Below the pieces are notes generated by a model, which saw nothing but the letters and a program-made list of their open reading frames with translations, was not told the origin of the DNA and did not search any database. From the NCBI RefSeq assembly GCF_017874715.1, contig NZ_JAGGLR010000003.1:372001-436000 (forward strand): 64,000 bases of DNA. The letters run 5' to 3'. Source of the stretch: Streptomyces iranensis (GTDB lineage Bacteria > Actinomycetota > Actinomycetes > Streptomycetales > Streptomycetaceae). A program made the position numbers and the translations under genes. Shown here in pieces: positions 35,154 to 43,214 of this stretch; the stretch's first letter is position 1; every line of letters starts with the position of its first letter.

Positions 35154-36598
35154 GCGAGCTTCTCGTACTGCGCAACCACATCGACGGCGAGTACACCGAC
35201 GCGGCCGACGGCCGCCGCCTGGAGGTCACCGACCCCGTCACCGGCGAGGTGTACGCCACCTCGCCCCGGTCCGGCGCCGCCGACGTCGACGCCGCGATGG
35301 CCGCCGCCGCGGCGGCCTTCCCCGCCTGGCGCGACGCCACCCCGTCCACCCGGCAGAAGCTGCTGCTGAAGATCGCGGACGCGGTCGAGGCGCGGGCGGA
35401 GGAGATCGCGGACGCGGAGTGCCGCAACACCGGAAAGCCGCGCGCCCTCACCCTCACCGAGGAGATCGGCCCGATCGTCGACCAGATCCGGTTCTTCGCG
35501 GGAGCCGCGCGTCTGCTGGAGGGCCGGGCGGCGGGCGAGTACATGGAGGGTCTGACCTCGATCGTCCGGCGTGAGCCGATCGGGGTGTGCGCCCAGGTCG
35601 CGCCCTGGAACTACCCGCTGATGATGGGCGTGTGGAAGTTCGCCCCGGCCCTCGCCGCGGGCAACACCGTCGTCCTCAAACCGTCGGACACCACCCCGGC
35701 GTCCACCGCGCTGCTCGCGGGCATCATCGGCGACATCCTCAAGGAGCTGGGCCTTCCGGCCGGTATCTTCAACGTGGTGTGCGGCGACCGCGAGACCGGC
35801 CGGCTGATGGTCGAGCACCCCACCCCGGCGATGGCGGCCATCACCGGCTCGGTGCGCGCGGGCATGCAGGTCGCCGCGTCCGCGGCGAAGGACATCAAGC
35901 GGGTCCACCTCGAACTAGGCGGCAAGGCCCCGGCGGTGGTCTTCGAGGACGCCGACATCGCGGCGGCCGTCGAGGGCATCTCCCTCGCCGGATTCTTCAA
36001 CGCCGGCCAGGACTGCACCGCGGCCACGCGTGTCCTCGTCCACGAGTCCATCCACGACGCGTTCGTGAGCGCGCTCGCCAAGGCCGCTGCCGCTACAGGG
36101 ACGGGCGGTGGCATCGACGACGAGGACGTGCTGTACGGGCCGTTGAACAACGCCAACCAGCTGGCCCAGGTCACCGGCTTCATCGACCGGCTGCCCGCGC
36201 ACGCCACCGTTGAGACGGGCGGCCACCGGATCGGTGACAGGGGCTTCTTCTACGCGCCCACCGTGGTCTCCGGGCTCGAGCAGGACGACGAGATCATCCA
36301 GAACGAGGTCTTCGGCCCGGTCATCACCGTGCAGTCCTTCCGCGACGAGGCCGAGGCCGTCGGGTACGCCAACGGCGTGGAGTACGCGCTGGCCTCGTCG
36401 GTGTGGACCAAGGACCACGCCCGCGCGATGCGGATGTCCAGGACCCTGGACTTCGGCTGCGTCTGGATCAACACCCATATGATCCTCGCCGCCGAGATGC
36501 CGCACGGCGGCTACAAGAAGTCCGGTTACGGCAAGGACCTCTCCGCGTACGGCTTCGAGGACTACACCCGCGTCAAGCACGTCATGACGGCCCTCTGA
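35150..36598 (+). CDS. NAD-dependent aldehyde dehydrogenase (aminobutyraldehyde-type)
   Basis: Enzyme of 482 residues. It contains the proton-transfer motif PWNYPLMM, catalytic Glu in ELGGKAPAVVF, catalytic Cys in FNAGQDCTAATRV and FGPVITV. The GQDC signature and overall length resemble gamma-aminobutyraldehyde and betaine-aldehyde dehydrogenases. It would oxidise the aldehyde made by the oxidase at 25863 or after urea release by the ureohydrolase. It is the last gene of the operon, followed by a strong terminator. Confidence 0.92.
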   Translation: MSELLVLRNHIDGEYTDAADGRRLEVTDPVTGEVYATSPRSGAADVDAAMAAAAAAFPAWRDATPSTRQKLLLKIADAVEARAEEIADAECRNTGKPRALTLTEEIGPIVDQIRFFAGAARLLEGRAAGEYMEGLTSIVRREPIGVCAQVAPWNYPLMMGVWKFAPALAAGNTVVLKPSDTTPASTALLAGIIGDILKELGLPAGIFNVVCGDRETGRLMVEHPTPAMAAITGSVRAGMQVAASAAKDIKRVHLELGGKAPAVVFEDADIAAAVEGISLAGFFNAGQDCTAATRVLVHESIHDAFVSALAKAAAATGTGGGIDDEDVLYGPLNNANQLAQVTGFIDRLPAHATVETGGHRIGDRGFFYAPTVVSGLEQDDEIIQNEVFGPVITVQSFRDEAEAVGYANGVEYALASSVWTKDHARAMRMSRTLDFGCVWINTHMILAAEMPHGGYKKSGYGKDLSAYGFEDYTRVKHVMTAL

Positions 36599-36619
36599 AC
36601 AACCGCCGCCACTCCGGCC

Positions 36620-36657
36620 TGTCAGCACCGCGCCACCGATCCGGCGCGGTGCTGACA
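36620..36657. terminator. Strong hairpin terminator after the catabolic operon
   Basis: TGTCAGCACCGCGCC (36620-36634) and its perfect reverse complement (36643-36657) form a 15-bp stem with an 8-nt loop, 22 nt after the dehydrogenase stop. No U-tract, as usual in Streptomyces. Confidence 0.9.
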
Positions 36658-36691
36658 CACCCGGTGCCGTACGTGCGTAGCCTGGTGCGCC

Positions 36692-37204
36692 ATGAGCGAG
36701 ATGACACTGCGCCGGGCCCAAGTCTCCGACCACGGGACGATCGTCGAGAGCGTGCGGGAGTGGTGGGGCGACTCACGCACCCCCGGTCAGGCGCGTGAGC
36801 TTTCCATGCTGCTGCCCAGGCTGTTTCTGCAGTTCTTCGCCGGCACCAGTCTGGTGCTGGAGGACGGCGACGGCATCAAGGCGTTCCTCGTGGGCTTCCA
36901 CGCCGCGGACAACGACCACGAGGCGTACATCCACTTCGTCGGGGTGGCGCCCGAGCTGCGCGGGCAGGGTGTGGGCCGCAGGCTCTACACGGCGTTCTTC
37001 CGGCGCGCCGCCGAGGCGGGCCGCCGTGAGGTGCACGCCATCACCTCGCCACTGAACACCGGGGCCGTGGCCTTCCACCGGGCCATGGGGTTCATGCTCG
37101 AGGAGGGCGATCGTGAGGTCAACGGCCTTCCCGTGCACGGCGATTACGACGGACCCGGGCAGCACCGGGTGTGCTTCCGCCGACAGATCGCCGTTCGTCC
37201 CTGA
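36692..37204 (+). CDS. GNAT-family N-acetyltransferase
   Basis: Acetyl-CoA dependent acyltransferase of 170 residues with the GNAT core VGVAPELRGQGVGRRLYTAFF (CoA pyrophosphate loop RGQGVG) and a C-terminal NTGAVAFHRAMGF segment. The substrate is unknown. The ATG has no ribosome-binding site; TAGCCT (36677-36682) lies 9 nt upstream, so the transcript may be leaderless. It sits between two independent units. Confidence 0.92.
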   Translation: MSEMTLRRAQVSDHGTIVESVREWWGDSRTPGQARELSMLLPRLFLQFFAGTSLVLEDGDGIKAFLVGFHAADNDHEAYIHFVGVAPELRGQGVGRRLYTAFFRRAAEAGRREVHAITSPLNTGAVAFHRAMGFMLEEGDREVNGLPVHGDYDGPGQHRVCFRRQIAVRP

Positions 37205-37252
37205 CTGAGGACAAGAGGGCTTGACGGTGGTGGTGCGCTGCTCTACACCGGT

Positions 37253-37268
37253 ATGGGAGCGCTCCCAT
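37253..37268. promoter_or_regulatory. CebR operator (perfect palindrome)
   Basis: ATGGGAGCGCTCCCAT is a 16-bp perfect palindrome containing TGGGAGCGCTCCCA, the published consensus of the Streptomyces cellobiose/cellotriose repressor CebR. It lies 92 bp before the secreted esterase start. It predicts induction by cellulose-derived oligosaccharides. Confidence 0.85.
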
Positions 37269-37359
37269 GATCCTGTGACGTGTTCCACGACCAGGGCGTC
37301 CGTACCCGTTCCGCGGATGCCCACGGACCGAACCTCATGGACCGCCGAAAGGAAAGCGC

Positions 37360-38124
37360 ATGGCACGCACCAGACATCCGCTCGCCGCCCTGATTCCCTT
37401 ACTCGCGTTCCTCGCCGTTCTCGTCCCGCTCGGCGCCGGCACGGCCCACGCCGAGTCCAACGGCGGGGTGAAGGTCATGCCGCTGGGCGACTCGATCACC
37501 GACGGGTTCAACGTCCCGGGCGGTTACCGCGTCGGCCTGTGGCAGAAGCTCACGGCGGGCCGCTACGAAGTCGACTTCGTCGGCTCGCTCTTCAACGGCC
37601 CGTCCGGCCTGGGGGATCACGACCACGAGGGCCACTCCGGCTGGACGATCCAGCAGATCGACGACAACGTCGTGAACTGGCTGCGCACCCAGAACCCGCA
37701 CACGATCCTGCTGCACATCGGAACCAACGACATCTATGGCAGCAACCCCGCCGGGGCGCCGGCCAGGCTCTCCACCCTGATCGACCACATCACCGCCCAG
37801 GCGCCGAACGCGGAGCTCTTCGTCGCCACCATCACCCCGCTGGGCTTCATGGACTCGACCGTACGGGCGTACAACGCGGCGATCCCCGGCATCGTGCGGA
37901 GCAAGGTCAACGCGGGCAAGCACGTCCATCTGGTTGACATGTACAGCGCATTGACGCCCGCGGACCTGGCCGACGGAGTGCATCCCAACGCCGGTGGCTA
38001 CGACAAGATGGCCGACGTCTGGTGGCGGGCGCTGCGGTCGGTACCGGGCAGCATCGGCAACCCCTCGTTCGCCACCACCGGGTCCGGGGCGCGTGGCAAC
38101 GGGTCGGCCGCACGGGCGGCATGA
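37360..38124 (+). CDS. Secreted SGNH esterase, CE3 acetylxylan-esterase-like
   Basis: Extracellular carbohydrate esterase of 254 residues. A signal peptide with RTRH start and hydrophobic core ends near AHA-ES (about 30). Block I is PLGDSITDG (nucleophile Ser), block III GTNDIYG, and block V DGVHPNAGG with the catalytic Asp and His. The LGDSITDG form and the HSGWTIQQI segment are typical of CE3 acetyl xylan esterases. Codon 14, in the signal peptide, is TTA (37399-37401), implying bldA control. The CebR box upstream places it in the plant-polysaccharide regulon. Confidence 0.9.
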   Translation: MARTRHPLAALIPLLAFLAVLVPLGAGTAHAESNGGVKVMPLGDSITDGFNVPGGYRVGLWQKLTAGRYEVDFVGSLFNGPSGLGDHDHEGHSGWTIQQIDDNVVNWLRTQNPHTILLHIGTNDIYGSNPAGAPARLSTLIDHITAQAPNAELFVATITPLGFMDSTVRAYNAAIPGIVRSKVNAGKHVHLVDMYSALTPADLADGVHPNAGGYDKMADVWWRALRSVPGSIGNPSFATTGSGARGNGSAARAA

Positions 38125-38163
38125 GCCGCCCCTTCACCGTCACAGCCCAGGAAGGACCGTCAT

Positions 38164-39147
38164 ATGAACCACACCCCCGCCGCCGCGGAAACCACGCGCA
38201 CACCCAGGCGCCGCCCGAGGACACCGAGGTCGATGGCCGCGGCGTTACTCGGCGGCGTACTGCCACTGCTCGCCGCACTGTTCCTGCTGGCACCGCCACC
38301 CGCGGCGGCCGCCTCGCTCACCGAGATCACGGGCTTCGGCAACAACCCGAGCAACCTCCGCATGTACGAGTACGTGCCGAACAACGTCGCGGCACGGCCC
38401 GCCGTCCTCGTGGCGGTGCACTACTGCACCGGCTCGGGGCCCGCGTTCTACTCCGGCACCGAGTTCGCCTCCCTGGCCGACCGGTACGGCTTCATCGTCA
38501 TCTACCCCTCCGCCACCAGAAGCGGCGCCTGCTTCGATGTCTCCTCCCCGCAGGCGCTGCGGCACGACGGCGGCAGCGACCCGGTGGGTATCGTCTCGAT
38601 GGTCCGCTACGCCCAGCAGCGCCACGACGCCGACCCCAACCGGGTGTACGTCACCGGTGCCTCGTCGGGCGCCATGATGACCAACGTCCTGCTGGGCGAC
38701 TACCCGGATGTGTTCAAGGCGGGCGCGGCGTTCGCGGGCGTGCCCTTCGGCTGCTTCGCCACCACCGACGGATCCGGCTGGAACACCGCCTGCGCCAACG
38801 GCACCATCACCAAGACACCGCAGGCGTGGGGCGATCTCGCACGCGGGGCCTACCCCGGATACCAGGGCGCCCGGCCGAGGATGCAACTGTGGCACGGCAC
38901 CGCGGACGGCACCCTGCGCTACCCGAACTTCGGCGAGGAGATCAAGCAGTGGACCAATGTGCTCGGGGTGAGCCAGACCCCCGTCCGCACGGACCAACCG
39001 CAGTCCTCCTGGACCCGCACCCGCTACGGCACCGCGGGCAACCAGGCCCCCGTTGAGGCGATCAGCGTTCAGGGCACCGGACACTCCCTCCCGACCGCCG
39101 GAATGGCCGCACGGGCCGTCACCTTCTTCGGCCTGGACGCCGGATGA
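38164..39147 (+). CDS. Secreted PHB-depolymerase/CE1-type esterase
   Basis: Extracellular alpha/beta-hydrolase of 327 residues with an Arg-rich N-terminus (RTPRRRPRTPRS, possibly Tat- or Sec-type) and a signal core ending at about AAA-AS. The nucleophile is in VTGASSGAMMTN (G-x-S-x-G), Asp is expected near LWHGTADGT, and His in GTGHSLPT. The family includes feruloyl and acetylxylan esterases and PHB depolymerases; pairing with a CE3 esterase under a CebR box favours hemicellulose de-esterification. Codon 28 is TTA (38245-38247). GGAAGGA lies upstream; the gap to the CE3 gene is 39 nt. Confidence 0.9.
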   Translation: MNHTPAAAETTRTPRRRPRTPRSMAAALLGGVLPLLAALFLLAPPPAAAASLTEITGFGNNPSNLRMYEYVPNNVAARPAVLVAVHYCTGSGPAFYSGTEFASLADRYGFIVIYPSATRSGACFDVSSPQALRHDGGSDPVGIVSMVRYAQQRHDADPNRVYVTGASSGAMMTNVLLGDYPDVFKAGAAFAGVPFGCFATTDGSGWNTACANGTITKTPQAWGDLARGAYPGYQGARPRMQLWHGTADGTLRYPNFGEEIKQWTNVLGVSQTPVRTDQPQSSWTRTRYGTAGNQAPVEAISVQGTGHSLPTAGMAARAVTFFGLDAG

Positions 39148-39219
39148 CACCCTGACGGGCCGAGAACACGAAGAACGAGCCGACACGGTGAACCGGCCGG
39201 CACGATGCTGAGAAAGCCG

Positions 39220-39261
39220 CCTCGGGGCCGCCGAAACCGGCCCCTTGGCGGCCTTCCGAGG
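39220..39261. terminator. Nested hairpin after the esterase operon
   Basis: GGCCGCC (39226-39232) pairs with GGCGGCC (39247-39253), and outer CCTCGG (39220-39225) with CCGAGG (39256-39261). It lies about 75 bp after the CE1 stop, within the 270-bp gap to the methyltransferase. Probable terminator. Confidence 0.6.
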
Positions 39262-39417
39262 GTACGTGGGCGGCCGGTGCCCACGGCCGCGGACAACTCC
39301 TCCGCCGCCTGGCCCCCGGCCCCGCCGACGCCCGTCCACGCCCTTGCCGCATACCCCCTGAGCTGGCCTTTCTCCGGACCCATGGCTATGTTTTCACCCC
39401 TCGGGAAAGGAGAGCGA

Positions 39418-40170
39418 GTGGACCGGAACATACGCACGATGGACGACGTCTTGAGGCTCCTGGACGGCCTCTTCGCACCGGAGGCCGACCGCTGGACACC
39501 CGACGGCGCCTCGTGGTGGGACGGGTTCTACGCGGACCGCTCCAAGGACGTGCCGTTCTTCGTGGCGAAGCCCGATGAGCATCTGGTGTCGTATCTGGAG
39601 CGTGGCCTGATCGCCCCGGGCCGGGCCCTCGACCTGGGGTGCGGCCCCGGCCGTAACGCCCTCCACCTCGCCTCCCAGGGCTTCACGGTGGACGCCGTCG
39701 ACCTCTCGCCCACGGCCGTCTCCTGGGCCGAGGAACGCGCCCGTGAGGCCGGGGCCGAGATCCGGTTCCACCGCGGCGACGCCTTCGCCCGCACCGATGG
39801 CGAGCTCGCCGGACCGTACGACCTGATCTGCGACTCCGGCTGCTTCCACCACCTGCCACCGCACCGCCGGATCAGCTACCTCGCGCTCCTCGAGCGTGCC
39901 CTGGCCCCCGGCGGCCATCTCGCCCTCAGCTGCTTCGCCGCGGGCGCGATGGGCTCCGAACTCCCCGACGTGGCCTTCTACCACCAGTCCGCGCTCCACG
40001 GTGGCCTCGCCTACACACCGGACTCCCTGCGCTGGATCTTCTCCGAGCTGACCGAGGTCGAGCTGCGCCGTATGCACGACGAGCCGTCCGACTCCCCGCT
40101 CTTCGGGGAGCCGTTCCTGTGGACGGCCCTCTTCCGTCGCCCGACGGGGGCGCGGAGCGCTGCGGCCTGA
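39418..40170 (+). CDS. Class I SAM-dependent methyltransferase
   Basis: Methyltransferase of 250 residues with a textbook motif I LDLGCGPGRNALHLASQG, acidic VDAVDLSPTAVSWAEERA, IRFHRGDAF and YDLICDSGCFHHLPPHRR. Members with this DSGCFHH sequence methylate small thiols or other small acceptors (thiopurine-methyltransferase-like); the acceptor here is unknown. Start is GTG 39418 with AAAGGAGA. It is convergent with the lectin-fusion gene 14 bp downstream. Confidence 0.9.
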   Translation: MDRNIRTMDDVLRLLDGLFAPEADRWTPDGASWWDGFYADRSKDVPFFVAKPDEHLVSYLERGLIAPGRALDLGCGPGRNALHLASQGFTVDAVDLSPTAVSWAEERAREAGAEIRFHRGDAFARTDGELAGPYDLICDSGCFHHLPPHRRISYLALLERALAPGGHLALSCFAAGAMGSELPDVAFYHQSALHGGLAYTPDSLRWIFSELTEVELRRMHDEPSDSPLFGEPFLWTALFRRPTGARSAAA

Positions 40171-40184
40171 GGTGCCGCCGACGG

Positions 40185-41987
40185 TCAGTGTGCCGGAGCC
40201 GGGCCCGACACCGACACATCGGCCGAGGCGTCCCCGAGGCCGGCGTTCCACCGCTGGTCGTTCCGGTCCTCGGCCGAGCGCAGCTCGACCTCACTGCCGG
40301 AGCCGTCGCCGTCCGGGGTGACCGCGAAGTCGGGTGCGATATGAGGGCGGATCACCCCGTCGCGGTCGACCGCGAACCGCAGGTTCTCGCCGTTGCCGCC
40401 CTCGGCGGACGAGCACGGCCAGATGCCGACACCCCGGTCGGTGTCCCCTCGCGAGTCCAGGCAGAAGTCGGGGTCGGCCTCGGTGTGCAGCAGCCCCTCA
40501 GAGTCCAGCCGCCACCGCTGGGTGTCGCTCCCGCTGCACTGGGCCAGGACGGCGTCCGTGCGCTTCTCCAACTGCTGGTCGCGGATGTCCAGACAGAGCC
40601 CGGAGGCGGCGTTGATCACCGCCGTGAAGCTGTCGTCCGGAATCGGGGCGGAGGGCGCGGGCGCGGTGCTCGGGGGAGTGGTGGCGGGAGCGGTCGTGGG
40701 CGGCTCGGTCATGCCACCGGGGTTCGGCGGGCGCTGTGGCCTCTTCGTCGGAGCCGGTGAATCCGGCGGCGGGTCCGACGAAGGAGCCGCCGGAGTGGCC
40801 GAGGGAACGGGGGTGTTCGCGCGACCGGCCGGGGCCATGTCGTCCCCGTCGGACACCAGGAGGGCGACGGTGAGGGCCACCGCCGCCACGGCCGCCACCG
40901 CGACCAGCGCGGCCGTCGCGGGCGGCCGGGAGCCCGTCCAGGCCCGTCGGCGCCAACGTCCCGTGGACCCACCGTCCATCGGCGTATTCGCCGCGACTCC
41001 GGCGACACCGGTGGGCCCCACCGGCGGATACGGCGGCGGGGGAGCGGGGGTCAAGGGAGGCTCCGGCCGCGGCGGCTCCACGGGCGACGGCGCCGCCGAT
41101 CCCGCCGAGGGCAGACCGCCGACCGGTTCCGCCGAGGGCACACCGTCGACCGGTTCCGCCGTGACGTAGGCCGTTCCGCCCCACCCCAGGAGCCCATCGG
41201 CGATCACGGGCCGGGGATCCTCGTCCATCCGTATCAGGTCGCCGTACACCCCGGCACACGAAAGGCAGCCGGACAGATGGCGGTCCAGGTCGTCGCAGCG
41301 CCGGGGGCTGTCCGGCCGTACCGCCGCCTCGATGAGGCCCCGGAACCCCTGACACGTCTGCTCGCCGCCACGCTCCAGATGGGTCCGCAGCCATGCCTCG
41401 CGCAGCGCGCCCCGAGCCGTCTCCCGGAGCGTGGGGACGGTGTGCGGCGCGACCCCCGCGAAGGTGGCCACCACCGTGTCGGGCTCCGCCTCCACCACGC
41501 TGTACCACAGGACATCGCGGGTGCGCGCCGAGAGGGTGAGGAAGCCACCGAGCATGGGCGAACGCTCCCTCGGCCCCGGGAGTCCGGCCTCACCGCCCGT
41601 GGCGGTACCGGAGTGGCCGAGCCACTCGGCGAACGCGGGATTCAGCCGCTCCTCCCGGCCGCCATCCGCCCAGGTGGCGGCCACCCGCTGGACGAGCAGC
41701 AGCAGATGGTGGCGCCACGGCCCCCAGGGATCGATACCCCGGCAGGTCTCCTGCGCGGCGAGACCGAAGGACAGGTCGGCGAGCTGGTCGGCGTCGGCCT
41801 GGGTCCTGCCGCAGAGCCGGGCGTAGGACAGCACCGCCGAAAGGTGGCGCTCCCCCAGTTCCTGGGTGGCGGGGAGGGCGGTGGGCGCCCCGGAGCGGAT
41901 CCGTTCGGTGAGCTCCGTGTCGGACAGTTGGGCGTACGACCGCTGCCCGGTGGTGGCATCGGGTTCGGTTCCGTGCGGGTCGGTCAC
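40185..41987 (-). CDS. Sigma-factor-like / zinc-finger / transmembrane / ricin-lectin fusion protein
   Basis: Protein of 600 residues in four parts. Residues about 1-215 resemble an ECF-type sigma factor (region 2-like LTERIRSGAPTALPATQELGERH; region 4-like LSARTRDVLWYSVVEAEPDT and VAPHTVPTLRETARGALREA). About 220-260 is an anti-sigma zinc finger, CDDLDRHLSGCLSC. After a Pro-rich linker a single membrane helix follows (about 380-402, TAALVAVAAVAAVALTVALL), then a Pro/Thr-rich stalk and a C-terminal beta-trefoil lectin (about 475-600, SGLCLDIRDQQ, QRWRL and CLDSRGD repeats). The outside lectin could bind carbohydrate and control the inside domains. GTG start follows GAGGAG. Confidence 0.82.
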   Translation of the reverse strand: MTDPHGTEPDATTGQRSYAQLSDTELTERIRSGAPTALPATQELGERHLSAVLSYARLCGRTQADADQLADLSFGLAAQETCRGIDPWGPWRHHLLLLVQRVAATWADGGREERLNPAFAEWLGHSGTATGGEAGLPGPRERSPMLGGFLTLSARTRDVLWYSVVEAEPDTVVATFAGVAPHTVPTLRETARGALREAWLRTHLERGGEQTCQGFRGLIEAAVRPDSPRRCDDLDRHLSGCLSCAGVYGDLIRMDEDPRPVIADGLLGWGGTAYVTAEPVDGVPSAEPVGGLPSAGSAAPSPVEPPRPEPPLTPAPPPPYPPVGPTGVAGVAANTPMDGGSTGRWRRRAWTGSRPPATAALVAVAAVAAVALTVALLVSDGDDMAPAGRANTPVPSATPAAPSSDPPPDSPAPTKRPQRPPNPGGMTEPPTTAPATTPPSTAPAPSAPIPDDSFTAVINAASGLCLDIRDQQLEKRTDAVLAQCSGSDTQRWRLDSEGLLHTEADPDFCLDSRGDTDRGVGIWPCSSAEGGNGENLRFAVDRDGVIRPHIAPDFAVTPDGDGSGSEVELRSAEDRNDQRWNAGLGDASADVSVSGPAPAH

Positions 41988-42099
41988 CCTCACCACTCCT
42001 CGCGTCACCGGCAGTGAGACGAGTGCCCATAGTGGTGGAGGGCGCGGGTGCGGGTAAAGGTATCCGCCAGGAACTCCCCTGAGGCGACAATTCTTTACC

Positions 42100-42144
42100 G
42101 GTCGGTTGGCTATCGGCTGGTTGCCTACCGGCTGATTGGCTACC
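42100..42144. repeat. Three 15-bp tandem repeats
   Basis: Units at 42100, 42115 and 42130 are close to GGCTGGTTGGCTACC. On the minus strand one frame reads as near-identical pentapeptides (VGNQP, IANRP). They lie in the 350-bp gap between the lectin fusion and the aldo-keto reductase, directly after the acyl-CoA-ligase remnant. The rest of that gap shows no gene. Confidence 0.7.
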
Positions 42145-42154
42145 GGCCGGTGGT

Positions 42155-42232
42155 GAAGCGCCGACGAGTTCGCGTTTGAGCACCTTGCCGCTGGGGCCCA
42201 GGGGGAAGGCGTCGATGAACTCCACCCGGCGC
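42155..42232 (-). pseudogene. C-terminal remnant of an acyl-CoA synthetase (AMP-binding)
   Basis: The minus strand encodes RRVEFIDAFPLGPSGKVLKR followed by ELVG, a near-perfect match to the end of AMP-forming acyl-CoA ligases (P-x-GK-x-x-KREL, with the adenylation-domain catalytic Lys). Nothing upstream in frame resembles the rest of such an enzyme; the sequence preceding it is unrelated. About 26 residues survive, so this is a deletion relic. Confidence 0.7.
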
Positions 42233-42337
42233 GGAGGGGGCAGCGACCGACCCCCGGGGCCGCGCGGTGCGGACGTCGCATCGCCCATGGCGTCGCCTAC
42301 CGTGGGAGGCAGTCGGAGAACCAGGGAGGCGGGCAGG

Positions 42338-43180
42338 ATGAGCGGCGCACCGGACACCGTCCCGCTGCCGTCGGGTGAGCGGATCCTGCTGCTCGGCCAG
42401 GGCACCTGGCACATCGGTGACCACGCCCGGCGCCGCGCCGATGAGATCGCGGCGCTGCGGCGTGGCCTCGACCTCGGAATGACCGTCGTGGACACGGCCG
42501 AGATGTACGGCAGCGGCGCCTCCGAGGAACTCGTCGGAGAGGCGATCGCCGGCCGCCGCGACGAGGTGTTCCTGGTCAGCAAGGTGCTGCCCGGCCACGC
42601 CGACCGCAGTGGCACCATCGCGGCCTGCGGGGACAGCCTGCGGCGGCTCGGTACGGACCGGCTGGATCTGTATCTGCTGCACTGGCGGGGGCGGATCCCG
42701 CTGGAGGAGACCCTCGAAGCCTTCATCGAACTCACCGAGAGCGGCAAGATCCGCCACTGGGGGGTGAGCAACTTCGATGCCTCCGACATGACGGATCTCG
42801 TCTCCATCCCCGGTGGCGACGGTGTCGCCGTCAACCAGGTGCTCTACAACCTCACCCGGCGCGGTGTGGAGTACGACCTCATGCCCTGGTGCCATCGGCG
42901 CGACATTCCGCTGATGGCCTATTCGCCCATCGAGCAGGGACGCCTGCCGCACACCGGCGCGCTGCGGGAGGTCGCACGGGCCCATGACGCGACCCCCGCG
43001 CAGGTGATGCTGGCCTGGGTGCTCCGACAGGGGGCGATGGCGATCCCCAAGGCCGGGCGGGTCGACCATGTCGAGGAGAACCGCGCCGCGCTGGATCTCG
43101 AGCTGACGTCGGAGGACCTGGCCGCGCTGGACCGCGCCTTCCCACCGCCCACGGGGCCCGTGCCTCTCGACGTCCTCTGA
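42338..43180 (+). CDS. Aldo/keto reductase
   Basis: NADPH-dependent oxidoreductase of 280 residues with the AKR tetrad: Asp in VVDTAEMYG, Tyr in the same segment (MYGSG), Lys in LVSKVLPG and His in LYLLHWRGR. The cofactor segment IPKAGRVDHVEENR is near the C-terminus. It resembles the small prokaryotic 2,5-diketo-gluconate-reductase-like group. ATG 42338 follows GGGAGGCGGG. The substrate is unknown. Confidence 0.93.
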   Translation: MSGAPDTVPLPSGERILLLGQGTWHIGDHARRRADEIAALRRGLDLGMTVVDTAEMYGSGASEELVGEAIAGRRDEVFLVSKVLPGHADRSGTIAACGDSLRRLGTDRLDLYLLHWRGRIPLEETLEAFIELTESGKIRHWGVSNFDASDMTDLVSIPGGDGVAVNQVLYNLTRRGVEYDLMPWCHRRDIPLMAYSPIEQGRLPHTGALREVARAHDATPAQVMLAWVLRQGAMAIPKAGRVDHVEENRAALDLELTSEDLAALDRAFPPPTGPVPLDVL

Positions 43181-43214
43181 GTCCGCTGTCAGACGCCCGC
43201 GCTACCTTGCCGCC

